Origin: CAWHJB01 sp963698715
Lineage (GTDB): Bacteria; Chloroflexota; Anaerolineae; Anaerolineales; UBA4823
Length of the DNA stretch: 64,000 bases
Assembly: GCA_963698715.1 (NCBI GenBank)
Contig: CAVORW010000002.1
Location: forward strand, 62,001-126,000
Reading direction: 5' to 3'
Shown piece after piece: positions 32,304 through 40,550 of this stretch (its first letter is position 1; every line of letters starts with the position of its first letter). The notes below the pieces were generated by a model. It was not told the origin of the DNA. It saw nothing but the letters and a program-made list of their open reading frames with translations, and did no database searches. The translations under genes were made by a program, and so were the position numbers.

Positions 32304-33710
32304 TTACTCGGGCAGCAGCACTGCATCAATGACGTGGATCACACCATTGGAGGTTTCCACGTCGGTGATGATCACTTCTACGGTCTCATTCAGGTACACT
32401 TTGCCGTCTTTGACCGAGATCATCAACTGCTTACCTTCCAGCGCAGTATCTACCATCTCGCCATCCAGGCCGACGACATCGGCAGCCATCACCTTGCCCG
32501 GCACAACATGGTAGAGCAAGATGCTCTGCAGAGTTTCGAGATTTTCAGGCTTGAGCAGATCTTCTACGGTACCGGCGGGCAGCAAAGCAAATGCGTCATC
32601 AGTGGGTGCGAAGACTGTGAAGGGGCCTTCACTCTTGAGAGTGTCAACCAGCCCAGCGGCTTGAACCGCTGCCACCAGGGTAGTGAAACGACCATCTGCT
32701 ACGGCGGTATCTACAATGTCAGTCAGATCGGCCGGAGGCAGCAGGACTGCATCAATTACGTGGATCACACCATTGGAGGTTTCCACGTCGGTGATGATCA
32801 CTTCTACGGTCTCATTCAGGTACACTTTGCCGTCTTTGACCGAGATCATCAACTGCTTGCCTTCCAGCGCAGTATCTACCATCTCGCCATCCAGGCCGAC
32901 GACATCGGCAGCCATCACCTTGCCCGGCACAACATGGTAGAGCAAGATGCTCTGCAGAGTTTCGAGATTTTCAGGCTTGAGCAGATCTTCTACGGTACCG
33001 GCGGGCAGCATAGCGAATGCGTCATCAGTGGGTGCGAAGACTGTGAAGGGGCCTGCACTCTTGAGAGTATCAACCAGCCCAGCGGCTTGAACCGCTGCCA
33101 CCAGGGTAGTGAAACGACCATCTGCTACGGCGGTATCTACAATGTCAGTCAGATCGGCCGGAGGCAGCAGGACTGCATCAATGACGTGGATCACACCATT
33201 GGAGGTTTCTACATCGGTGATGATCACTTCTACGGTCTCATTCAGGTACACTTTGCCGTCTTTGACCGAGATCATCAACTGCTTGCCTTCCAGCGCAGTA
33301 TCTACCATCTCGCCATCCAGGCCGACGACATCGGCAGCCATTACCTTGCCGGGCACGACATGGTAGAGCAAGATGCTTTGGAGGGTCTCGAGATTTTCAG
33401 GCTTGAGCAGATCTTCTACGGTACCGGCGGGCAGCATAGCGAATGCGTCATCAGTAGGTGCGAAGACTGTGAAGGGGCCTTCACTCTTGAGAGTATCAAC
33501 CAGCCCTGCGGCCTGCACCGCTGCCACCAGGGTAGTGAAACGACCATCTGCTACGGCAATATCGACGATGTCTTGAGGTGCGGGTGTGGCAGTAGGTGGG
33601 ATTGGAGTGGCGGTTGGAGCTGGTGTGGGGGTCGCCGCAGGTGCGCAGGCACTTACGATAAGTGAAGCGATTAGTAATACAAAAAGGCTAAAGATTGGTT
33701 TGCGTTTCAT
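32304..33710 (-). CDS. Lipoprotein with three near-identical fasciclin (FAS1) domains
   Basis: 468 residues. Lipobox LIVSAC, a PTPAPTATP linker, then three FAS1 domains of 142 residues (about 48-187, 190-329 and 332-468). Each has the FAS1 signatures GPFTVFAPTDDAF and LLYHVVPGKVMAADV. The copies differ at very few positions (for example SEGPF or SAGPF; AMLPAG or ALLPAG), far closer than normal for FAS1 tandem repeats. FAS1 domains mediate adhesion. The plus-strand 443-residue ORF over the gene is a shadow. The gene has its own promoter with an inverted repeat. Confidence 0.92.
   Translation of the reverse strand: MKRKPIFSLFVLLIASLIVSACAPAATPTPAPTATPIPPTATPAPQDIVDIAVADGRFTTLVAAVQAAGLVDTLKSEGPFTVFAPTDDAFAMLPAGTVEDLLKPENLETLQSILLYHVVPGKVMAADVVGLDGEMVDTALEGKQLMISVKDGKVYLNETVEVIITDVETSNGVIHVIDAVLLPPADLTDIVDTAVADGRFTTLVAAVQAAGLVDTLKSAGPFTVFAPTDDAFAMLPAGTVEDLLKPENLETLQSILLYHVVPGKVMAADVVGLDGEMVDTALEGKQLMISVKDGKVYLNETVEVIITDVETSNGVIHVIDAVLLPPADLTDIVDTAVADGRFTTLVAAVQAAGLVDTLKSEGPFTVFAPTDDAFALLPAGTVEDLLKPENLETLQSILLYHVVPGKVMAADVVGLDGEMVDTALEGKQLMISVKDGKVYLNETVEVIITDVETSNGVIHVIDAVLLPE
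32311..33590. repeat. Three tandem 426-bp repeats in the FAS1 gene
   Basis: Near-identical DNA units start about every 426 bases (compare 32325, 32751 and 33177: ATCAATGACGTGGATCACAC or a one-base variant). The identity also covers silent positions, so the duplication is recent or kept alike by gene conversion. Confidence 0.9.
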
Positions 33711-33729
33711 TATTTTCTCCTTGAATATA

Positions 33730-33790
33730 TTTTGTATAGATATTGTAAATGTTTATATATATATTCTATACAAAACATGTACATTGTCAA
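33730..33790 (-). promoter_or_regulatory. FAS1 gene promoter with inverted repeat
   Basis: Minus strand TTGACA (33790-33785), 16-base spacer, TAGAAT (33768-33763). A perfect inverted repeat TTTTGTATAG / CTATACAAAA (33730-33739 and 33766-33775) overlaps the -10, so a repressor probably acts here. Confidence 0.65.
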
Positions 33791-33852
33791 GGGCTTTTTA
33801 CGTTCTTCATCAAATACTCATTTAGTGGTATTCTCGGTAAGCCACTTAAGAA

Positions 33853-33897
33853 GAAAAGGAGATTGTGGGTGCGCACACCCGCAATCACCTTTTTTCA
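33853..33897. terminator. Imperfect hairpin with T run
   Basis: AAAAGGAGATTGTGGGTG pairs with CACCCGCAATCACCTTTT (one wobble, one A-A mismatch), then further T. It has A/T runs on both sides, so it could end transcription in both directions, but no gene ends nearby. The stretch 33791-34284 has no supported gene; a frame near 33880-34090 is not recognisable. Confidence 0.45.
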
Positions 33898-34190
33898 TGC
33901 ATATTCCCGCTATGAGCTGCGCAAGTCCTTTATATGTTTGGACGGATGCCTTGCCCTTATTCTGGCGCAACAGCCTCGCCAGCGCTGGTCTGTCCGTGAT
34001 GCAGTAATCTGTTCGAGGACTGTCAATCAGGCCACCATAGGAGAAGGGATGCAGCGATCGGCAGACCATCCACGGGTTGTTCCTATTTAAGCTGGCATCT
34101 CATCCAGGGTCAGGTGGCGAAGCGACAGGTTTTGGTCTGGGGGAGTCTGTTCGAGAAAAGTTTGTTTTTATCACAAAAGCCACGATTATC

Positions 34191-34232
34191 TTGACAAAAG
34201 TTAAGGAAATGTATCGGCAAATCAAGTAAAGT
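34191..34232 (+). promoter_or_regulatory. FNR/Dnr-type box and -10 upstream of the 8-TM gene
   Basis: TTGACAAAAGTTAA (34191-34204) is one base from TTGAC-N4-GTCAA. TAAAGT at 34227-34232 lies where a class II -10 should be. The start codon is at 34285 behind AAGGAGG. Confidence 0.55.
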
Positions 34233-34284
34233 TATTGTGAATTCTAACACGAGAGAATTGGATAATATTTAAGGAGGTCATATT

Positions 34285-35221
34285 ATGTTACTCAAGACAT
34301 CGGCCCGTGTACGTCTCAGTGTCACTGCCCTTTTGTTAGTCGCCGCAGTCTTGATGATTGCGGTAGTGCCATTCATCGGGTTCGACATGGTCAATCCCAT
34401 CGTCAAAGCTCAACAATTGCGAATTGAGAAATTTGTCGCCGAGGGGAATCCCCAAGCTCCATTGCTTACCTATACGGTCTGGCTGGTCAGCTTTTTCTTC
34501 CCCTTCTGGAGCACTCTCTCCGTTGTTGCTGGGGTAGTCCTGCTGGCAATTGCCTTACCGCTGTATCGAGGGGAAAGATGGACTCGCGGTCTGGCTCTGG
34601 TATGCCTGGCGATACCCTCGATTGGTGGGGCTTATATGATCGTGCCCTGGATGAACTTCGTCGGCAGCACCCAGGGTGGGTTTCCGCCAGCTGTGGTCAT
34701 CATGACCATCGGATTGGTCCCTTACTTCACCCTGCTCCTGGCCGAAAAAGTGGACCTTACCCAAAAAATAGTAGAACTCTCTGGTATTTCTCATGCTGGG
34801 CGTCACTGCAGCAGAAAATTTCGCCAATGGGCACGCTGCATTCCGCATTCTGTTCGGCCACCCTGCCCGGCCTCTCTTCGCTGAAGGCATTGCGATAACC
34901 TACTTCGGCTGGCTGGCGCTATGGGTAGGTATGGGCTTGTGCATCGCGGCCATTTACCTGTTGGGCAAAAAAGAGACCGCCGGATGGTACGCCGGGCTGA
35001 TCGGGGGCTTAATCACTGTAGTCGCAAGCGCAGCTACCCATTACGTCCGCCATGCGACGAATGATTATCTTTACGGGGCCTTAATGGGGCTCAGCATCGT
35101 CGTCATGCTGGTCATTCCCGTCTTCAAGCAGCGTCTATTGGCAAAAGAAACGCTCGAAACGGAATCCAGTTCAACTGCGGACGCCTTCGGGCAGGCTGGT
35201 CTCTCACTCGGCAAACCCTGA
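34285..35221 (+). pseudogene. 8-TM membrane protein, frameshifted
   Basis: The first frame (34285-34884) encodes four or five TM helices, beginning VRLSVTALLLVAAVLMIAVV, and is in register with the intact paralogue at 35376 up to LLLAEKVDLTQKIVEL. The second frame (from about 34790 to 35221, FLMLGVTAAENFANGHAAF...) continues the alignment to the end (DYLYGALMGL matches DYLYGSLLCI of the paralogue). The change of frame is one base, around CTCTCTGGTATTTCTC at 34770-34795. It may be a true lesion or a sequencing error; the gene keeps an FNR-type box and an excellent ribosome site. Confidence 0.75.
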
Positions 35222-35319
35222 TGACCAGGCCCCTGCCACTGGGTTTGCGTTAAGGTAAAGATAACGATCTCGCTTTGTTATCAATTTCATTTATGTACGA
35301 TCTGTAAAAATAAATAACT

Positions 35320-35358
35320 GTGGTAGTTCGTGTGTGCTAGTTTCATACGAACTACCAC
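35320..35358. repeat. Inverted repeat in the 5' region of the 8-TM gene
   Basis: GTGGTAGTTCGT (35320-35331) pairs perfectly with 35347-35358, extendable by three more pairs. It sits 17 bases before the start codon, just upstream of the ribosome site, so it may be an operator or an RNA hairpin. Confidence 0.6.
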
Positions 35359-35375
35359 TTTCATTGGAGGCGAAA

Positions 35376-36278
35376 ATGAAAGAGACCCCTTTGAAAAACC
35401 GCCTGATCATCACCGTGCTTGCAATCGCTGTCGGCCTGTTTATGATTGCTGTAGCTCCGATCCTGATCCAGGTTTCTATGGAAAGGGTGGTGACGGCCTT
35501 GATGGAGGTCGCAAAAGAGAAGCCCGCGTATGGCAGCGGAATTGTGCTTTTTTCTTATACTTACCCGCTATATCGCGGTCTGATCTTCATCGGCGGGATA
35601 ACTTTGATCTTGTTAGCTGCCCCGATTTACAGAGGTGAGGAGTGGACCTATCCCGCGGCGCTGCTGGCATCCGCCTTTCCTTCTGCAGGTGGCATGTTTA
35701 TGTTTCTTCCTTACGTTTCATGGGTAGAAGGATTCCCAATCCCAATGGTCATTTCATTCGTTGGGCTGGTTTTCTTCTGGTCGCTCATTCTGCTGCGTAA
35801 AGTTGATAAATGGCTAAAGTGGGGGCATTTTCTGGCCTTGACGTTCGCAGGAATGTTGACTACCCATGCGTTCACAATCGGAATCGGCAACATGCGCATG
35901 CTGCTAACCCGCCCTCTGAAACCTCTCTACGATGGGGTAGCATGGTGGGTGCTCTCCTGGTCTGGTCCAATCCAGTGGTTGTCAGTGATCCTGCTCTTCG
36001 TTGCTATTTATTTGCTTGCGGCTCGCAAATTTGCTGGCTGGTGGCTGGCCCTGATTGCAACAGTTTCCATACTGGCAATTGATGTGCCGACTCAAGTCAT
36101 CCGCACGACGATGTCCGAATCAACTTCTTGGGACTACCTCTACGGCTCACTGCTGTGTATTGGATTACTGTTCTCACTGCTCTACCCAAAGTTCAAGGCT
36201 GCGTTGCTCGGTTATGAGCAGGCTGAAAATCCTGAGACAGATATTGAACGGCAGTTCGATGCTGTTCCATCCCGATAA
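35376..36278 (+). CDS. Polytopic membrane protein (about 8 TM), paralogue of 34285 and 5272
   Basis: 300 residues from ATG 35376 (GGAGG 7 bases upstream). About eight TM helices, with an extracytoplasmic loop after TM1 (SMERVVTALMEVAKEKPAYG). The family pattern IYRGEEWTYPAALLASAFPSAGG is followed by a GFPIP turn, WGHFLALTF and a final DYLYGSL helix. A single WGH in TM5 might be a cofactor ligand; no other motif is seen. It follows its frameshifted paralogue and precedes the second Crp/Fnr gene. The function is unknown; location suggests a role in the respiratory or nitrogen-oxide response. Confidence 0.75.
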   Translation: MKETPLKNRLIITVLAIAVGLFMIAVAPILIQVSMERVVTALMEVAKEKPAYGSGIVLFSYTYPLYRGLIFIGGITLILLAAPIYRGEEWTYPAALLASAFPSAGGMFMFLPYVSWVEGFPIPMVISFVGLVFFWSLILLRKVDKWLKWGHFLALTFAGMLTTHAFTIGIGNMRMLLTRPLKPLYDGVAWWVLSWSGPIQWLSVILLFVAIYLLAARKFAGWWLALIATVSILAIDVPTQVIRTTMSESTSWDYLYGSLLCIGLLFSLLYPKFKAALLGYEQAENPETDIERQFDAVPSR

Positions 36279-36325
36279 ACGCTGTGGGTGTTGGCAGACT
36301 GTGATTTCCAACCTTATTCTGGGGC

Positions 36326-36363
36326 GACGCGCTGCTGGCTGAGCGCGTCTTCTCCTTTCTTTC
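36326..36363 (+). terminator. Terminator of the 8-TM gene
   Basis: GACGCGCT (36326-36333) pairs with AGCGCGTC (36342-36349), followed by TTCTCCTTTCTTTC. A second small hairpin TCTCTAGG / CCTAGAGA lies at 36366-36388. Confidence 0.65.
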
Positions 36364-36541
36364 GGTCTCTAGGACCCGAACCTAGAGAACAAGCCCGCGT
36401 TACTTCCCTATCATCATTTAGGTAAACTCTCACTCCACTCCTGCTGCATTTGGTGCCGCAGGGTAATTGCTACCACTATGGGTTCTCCGGGAATCTCTGT
36501 AGGGGCACCCCAGTAATTCCTAAAGACCCTCACTGTGGGCG

Positions 36542-36571
36542 TTGTAACGTTGAGTGTTCAATGAGTATAAT
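36542..36571 (+). promoter_or_regulatory. Promoter-like sequence upstream of the second Crp/Fnr gene
   Basis: TTGTAA (36542-36547), 18-base spacer, TATAAT (36566-36571). Between them lies TTGAGTGTTCAA (36550-36561), a palindrome like an FNR box but two bases short. The start codon is about 145 bases downstream. The rest of the gap 36389-36714 shows no gene. Confidence 0.5.
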
Positions 36572-36714
36572 AAATGTGCACCGGGGAATCTCCGGGATGT
36601 CGAATGTGTCCATTGCCTGGACCGTAAACATACCTTTTCCGGGGCCGATACCCTGGTGCCGAAAAAAGGCTCGTGACTCAACGTTCGCTTAACCAAAATT
36701 GATTGGAACACCAG

Positions 36715-37428
36715 ATGCCATCGCAATTATCTTCCGATCCCATCCAAATCCAGCGAGCGAAAATTGCCCTGGAACGTGTCCAGCACTTCAATGAGTTGCC
36801 GGATCAAGTACGCACGGAACTGGCTTCGATCGCCTTTTTCAAGAGCTATGAGGCCGGTCAGGTGATCTATGTTGAGGGAGAGCCGGCAGAGGCAATCTAT
36901 ATCATCGAATCTGGGTGGGTGAAAGCTATCCGAATGTCCCGTGAGGGTCGTGAGCAAGCGATGCTGTTTTTAAGAGCAGGGGAGGTCTTTGGGGATGTCG
37001 GTGTATTTACCGGGCAGGCATACCCGGGTACAGTTTTAGCTCTTGAAGCTACAGTCGTCTTGAAAATTGAGGCTCAGGCAATCCTGGATCTATCTACTCG
37101 TTACCCTGCCCTGTCGATGGCGATCATCCGGCGCTTTGGAGAACGAATCTTGCATTTCGTCCGATTAGTCGAAGATCTTTCGCTCCGTAGTGTGGAAGCC
37201 CGACTAGCGAGCACCCTGCTGAAAAATGCTGAAGATCTTGATGGACATAAAGTTGTCCAACGGCGCGACTGGACAACTTTTGACGAGATGGCTACCCGCC
37301 TGGGAACCGTTCGAGATGTCCTGAGCCGCGCTCTTCGCAATCTTGAAAACGAGGGGCTGCTCCAGGTCCGGCGAAAGGAAATTATATTGTTAGATATTAA
37401 AGGACTGCAAGATCGCGGAAACGAATAA
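36715..37428 (+). CDS. Crp/Fnr-family transcription regulator
   Basis: 237 residues from ATG 36715. Beta-roll sensor domain at about 15-135 (YEAGQVIYVEGEPAEAIYIIESGWV and LRAGEVFGDVGVFTG), dimer helix, and a C-terminal winged helix at about 185-230 (WTTFDEMATRLGTVRDVLSRALRNLENEGLL). The recognition helix has D-xx-SR where FNR has E-xx-SR. No FNR-type N-terminal cysteines are present. It lies between the 8-TM genes and the oxidase-like operon and is a good candidate to bind the TTGAC-N4-GTCAA boxes at 34191 and 38039. Confidence 0.92.
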   Translation: MPSQLSSDPIQIQRAKIALERVQHFNELPDQVRTELASIAFFKSYEAGQVIYVEGEPAEAIYIIESGWVKAIRMSREGREQAMLFLRAGEVFGDVGVFTGQAYPGTVLALEATVVLKIEAQAILDLSTRYPALSMAIIRRFGERILHFVRLVEDLSLRSVEARLASTLLKNAEDLDGHKVVQRRDWTTFDEMATRLGTVRDVLSRALRNLENEGLLQVRRKEIILLDIKGLQDRGNE

Positions 37429-37537
37429 AAACCTGTTCGAAAATATTTTATTAAGTTGTTGGGACGTGCAATAGACGCTTCGACAACTACAAATCCTCTT
37501 GTTTTTAGGATAAACAATACTTTTTTCAGGCATTGTG

Positions 37538-37562
37538 GCTCAGGTTGCTTTCGAACCTGAGC
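37538..37562 (+). terminator. Hairpin behind the Crp/Fnr gene
   Basis: GCTCAGGTT (37538-37546) pairs with AACCTGAGC (37554-37562), loop of 7, then TCTCTTAATTT. It lies about 110 bases past the stop. A palindrome AATAC-GACTAAA-GTATT near 37646 marks the promoter region of the BON gene. Confidence 0.5.
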
Positions 37563-37711
37563 TCTCTTAATTTAAGGTTCTACTGTTATCTCTTTGGGGG
37601 AGTCCACCACCGCATTAATTCCTAATAACCTTTACTTTAAACCTGAAATACGACTAAAGTATTATACAAACTTCCCCAACTTTGCTACACTTTGTGAAAG
37701 GAAGGACAATT

Positions 37712-37978
37712 ATGTCAGATCAAGAAATCCCTTCGGATGAACTGCTGCGGAAAGCAGTGGTAGAGACGCTGGCTGCCAAACCACAGACAGCACAGCTTGA
37801 ACTGCTGGTAGGGGTTGTGAATGCTGTCGTTCATTTGGCTGGCTTCGCACCGACATTGGCTCTGTGGCAGTTAGCCGGTGAGCTTGCGGCTCAGCAGCCA
37901 GGTGTGCGGGGGGTAGTTAACCGGATTGAAGCGCCAGGGGCCCCTGCCCCTGCCCGCAAGATCCAACTTGATCTCTAA
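37712..37978 (+). CDS. Small BON-type domain protein
   Basis: 88 residues from ATG 37712 (AAGGAAGG upstream). The pattern LLRKAVVETLAAKPQTAQ, then LLVGVVNAVVHLAGFAPT and GVRGVVNRIEAPG matches the BON (alpha-beta, phospholipid-binding) fold. It has no signal peptide. Its role is unknown; it stands alone between the Crp/Fnr regulator and the oxidase-like operon. Confidence 0.65.
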   Translation: MSDQEIPSDELLRKAVVETLAAKPQTAQLELLVGVVNAVVHLAGFAPTLALWQLAGELAAQQPGVRGVVNRIEAPGAPAPARKIQLDL

Positions 37979-38038
37979 CTGGACTGGTCTCGGTATTCGC
38001 CTGGCCGCCTATGTTTTTCTACTTATACAAGAGAATGT

Positions 38039-38083
38039 TTGACTAAAGTCAAGGCCTGGATTTTAGGTTCATGTTACTTTATA
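38039..38083 (+). promoter_or_regulatory. Perfect Dnr/FNR-type box upstream of the oxidase-like operon
   Basis: TTGACTAAAGTCAA (38039-38052) is a perfect TTGAC-N4-GTCAA palindrome. TACTTT / TTTATA at 38075-38083 fits the -10 of a class II promoter with the box near -41. The start codon is at 38119. Confidence 0.75.
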
Positions 38084-38118
38084 GCAGGTAATTGTGAAAA
38101 AATAAACAAGGAGTAGCC

Positions 38119-39603
38119 GTGCACGCATTGACACACCGCTTTAACTACTTATTTCGCTCTACTAAAGGTCTAATCCTGGTAGCAATTACCTTAATCGGGT
38201 TAACCAGTGCCTTTTTTGGTATGCTCTCTGGCCCAATGGCAGAGTGGGGTGTCCGAGATGTGGTCGTCAAGCTCTTTAATATGGATCTGGTCGAGTCTGA
38301 GCGCGAAGGGCGTCTGATCATCCTATACCACACGATTGCAATGGTGGTGGTAGCCATCGAAACCTACATGATCACCGATCTGATCCCGATGAGTGACAAA
38401 CAGCAAACAACCATCAATGCAACCATCACGATAGGCTACCTGTTGGCCTTGTTCTGTGGCTTACCATTTGCCTATTGGGGGCACAACTGGGCTTTACATG
38501 GATTGTATATAACGGGCCTGGCCCTGGTTTTCTTTGCCGGCGTCATGTTGGCTGTGGCCTTATGGCCCTGGAATCCGTCGCACCGGGTTAAATCGCCTGA
38601 ATACGCTCACACCAGGGGGGGAATGGACTTAGAACGCGCCGCTTTCTTCACAATGGCCATCACTACGCTGGCTTCTGCAATCTTTGGCGCAGTCCCCGGC
38701 TCTTATTTTGGCAATGGTTTTCAAGTTTTCCTGGCAGAGAACACAATCCGTGAGCCGGTCAAATCTGCTTTGGATCTGTCGATCATCGGGCATTTGCACA
38801 TTATGCTGGCTCTCATCTCAATTGCAGCCACATTGATCGTTGGACGATGGCTGGATTTCAAAGGTATTTTGCACAAAATTGCCATGCCGTTCATGATTTT
38901 TGGCTCATTTGTACTGGCATTGGGGACATGGCTGGTCGTGCCGTTCGAGGACATCGCGCATTGGATCATCTATGGGGGTTCAACTGTGGCAATGCTGGCG
39001 GCTCTGTTTATGGTCATCTTTGCCTGGGATAAATTAATCAAAGAAGGCCTGGCCGAGAAGGGTCTGAAAAAAGGCAATTTCTTTCAGGGTGTAGCTGCCC
39101 TGGTGCGCGACCCTTTGAAATTCGGTGCGACCTGGCAGATGGTATTCATGAACTTTACTGTCAGCGGTGTGGGCATTTTTGTCGCGGTAAAGCTGGATGA
39201 AATATTCCGGGTCTGGCCCTGGAGAGATGAACGTTACATTTTAACGGGACACTGGCACATTCTGGCAACTCTGACAGCTACTATTCTGCTCCTATACTAT
39301 GCTGACCTCGCCGGGCTGAAAGGTAAAGTCCGTCGTTGGTTCGGATGGTCTGTCATAATTTTGTCAGACATGGCTTTCGGGGCGGTCACCGTTTTCGAGA
39401 TGAAGCGCTTCTTCGTCGACGAAGCCACTCAGCAACCACTTATCAACATCACCATGCTCCTGGCAGATCTTGGTTTGGGCGGTATTCTGCTCATTCTCGC
39501 AATGCTGTTGATTTGGCGTCTTTATGATCTTTCAACCAAAAAGGGGCGCTGGACAGAAGAAGTCAACGAACGTCTCGACCCTCACTTCGAGGTGCACAAA
39601 TGA
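38119..39603 (+). CDS. 12-TM haem-copper oxidase subunit I-like protein lacking the CuB histidine pair
   Basis: 494 residues from GTG 38119 (AGGAG upstream). Twelve TM helices can be counted, as in oxidase and NO reductase subunit I. H71 in TM2 (LYHTIAMV) and H378-W-H380 in TM10 (TGHWHILATL) match the haem ligands of the family in order and spacing (NorB has H60 and H347/H349). TM6 has H225-L-H227 (IIGHLHIML), where H225 fits the CuB/FeB His of cbb3 and NOR enzymes. The HH pair expected in TM7 is absent (ALGTWLVV there). The protein is thus a divergent member, with haem likely but a normal CuB site unlikely. Haem O synthase two genes on supports haem O use. The subunit assignment is by eye. 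Confidence 0.65.
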   Translation: MHALTHRFNYLFRSTKGLILVAITLIGLTSAFFGMLSGPMAEWGVRDVVVKLFNMDLVESEREGRLIILYHTIAMVVVAIETYMITDLIPMSDKQQTTINATITIGYLLALFCGLPFAYWGHNWALHGLYITGLALVFFAGVMLAVALWPWNPSHRVKSPEYAHTRGGMDLERAAFFTMAITTLASAIFGAVPGSYFGNGFQVFLAENTIREPVKSALDLSIIGHLHIMLALISIAATLIVGRWLDFKGILHKIAMPFMIFGSFVLALGTWLVVPFEDIAHWIIYGGSTVAMLAALFMVIFAWDKLIKEGLAEKGLKKGNFFQGVAALVRDPLKFGATWQMVFMNFTVSGVGIFVAVKLDEIFRVWPWRDERYILTGHWHILATLTATILLLYYADLAGLKGKVRRWFGWSVIILSDMAFGAVTVFEMKRFFVDEATQQPLINITMLLADLGLGGILLILAMLLIWRLYDLSTKKGRWTEEVNERLDPHFEVHK

Positions 39604-40493
39604 AAAAACTCATCTTAGCACTCACCTTCCTGGTCTCCCTGCTCACCGCCTGCTCGGTTGTCGATCTGAATGCCCCCGTCCCTATTTATGAAACGGGTGT
39701 CGACGCTGACGCCTGGGCGCTAATCCCGGCTGGTGAGTTTCTGTCGGGCCAATTCAATGAAACCAAGATGATCGACTACGACTACGAAATGATGGTTACA
39801 GATGTTACCACGGCCCAATATGCACGCTACTTAAATGAGGCCCTGGCTGCTGACACAATCAAGATGGAAAGTACCCAGATTGTTGGATATTACCCAGGGG
39901 ACGCCTATCACAATGGCCGCCATGAGGAGCGAATTGATCCGGGTGACTATATCTACATCCCGCTGGATGAACCTGCTCTGCGCCTGAATTTTGACGGAGT
40001 TGCTTTCTCTGCCAGGGAAGACTATTCAACTCATCCAATGACAATGGTAACCTGGTTTGGCGCAAAGGCCTATTGCGATAGCTATGGATGGCGGCTGCCA
40101 AGCGAAATGGAATGGGAGAAAGCTGCTCGCGGCACCGATGGACGCCCACTCCCATGGGGTTCTGGCGTCTCCCGCAATAACGCCAACTTCTATTCCAGCC
40201 GCGATCCATTCGAAGATATGAGCTCGGCTGGCTCCTTAACAACCCCGGTCGGATTTTACAACGGCAATAATTATGCTGGCTATAACACCCTTAATTCTTC
40301 CAGCCCATACGGATTGTATGATATGGCTGGCAATGTCTGGCAGTGGACCGCGGATGTTTATGAAGAGCAGCATTACCGCTACATGCGAGGTGGCTCAAAA
40401 GACGTGTACGATAGTGATTTGCGAGTGTGGGTACGCAACAACGCCACCCCGACCTATTACAGCCCTGGCACAGGTTTTCGCTGCGTGCGCTAA
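39600..40493 (+). CDS. Lipoprotein with a SUMF1/formylglycine-generating-enzyme domain
   Basis: 297 residues. Lipoprotein signal with lipobox LLTAC, then a sulfatase-modifying-factor domain: LIPAGEFLSGQF, TTAQYARYLNEAL, MVTWFGAKAYCDSYGWRLPSEMEWEKAARG, GLYDMAGNVWQWTADVY and GTGFRCVR. The two active cysteines of true FGE are not obvious, so it is more likely a binding or structural SUMF1 domain on the outer face of the membrane. It overlaps the oxidase-like gene by four bases, so it is probably a partner subunit. Confidence 0.88.
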   Translation: MKKLILALTFLVSLLTACSVVDLNAPVPIYETGVDADAWALIPAGEFLSGQFNETKMIDYDYEMMVTDVTTAQYARYLNEALAADTIKMESTQIVGYYPGDAYHNGRHEERIDPGDYIYIPLDEPALRLNFDGVAFSAREDYSTHPMTMVTWFGAKAYCDSYGWRLPSEMEWEKAARGTDGRPLPWGSGVSRNNANFYSSRDPFEDMSSAGSLTTPVGFYNGNNYAGYNTLNSSSPYGLYDMAGNVWQWTADVYEEQHYRYMRGGSKDVYDSDLRVWVRNNATPTYYSPGTGFRCVR

Positions 40494-40550
40494 GCCTGTT
40501 CTGGGACACTTTATCAGCGCTTGCCCGGCTTAAAAGGAAAATAAAATCGC

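Noticed and set aside
32334..33665. 443-codon plus-strand ORF over the fasciclin gene
   Set aside because: It is the complement of three repeated FAS1 domains, and repeats with them; no ribosome site.
33749..34090. 113-codon plus-strand ORF upstream of the 8-TM genes
   Set aside because: It crosses a promoter and a hairpin and matches no family; it might be a decayed gene but cannot be supported.
36450..36692. 80-codon ORF before the second Crp/Fnr gene
   Set aside because: It covers the promoter with TATAAT and has no protein-like pattern.
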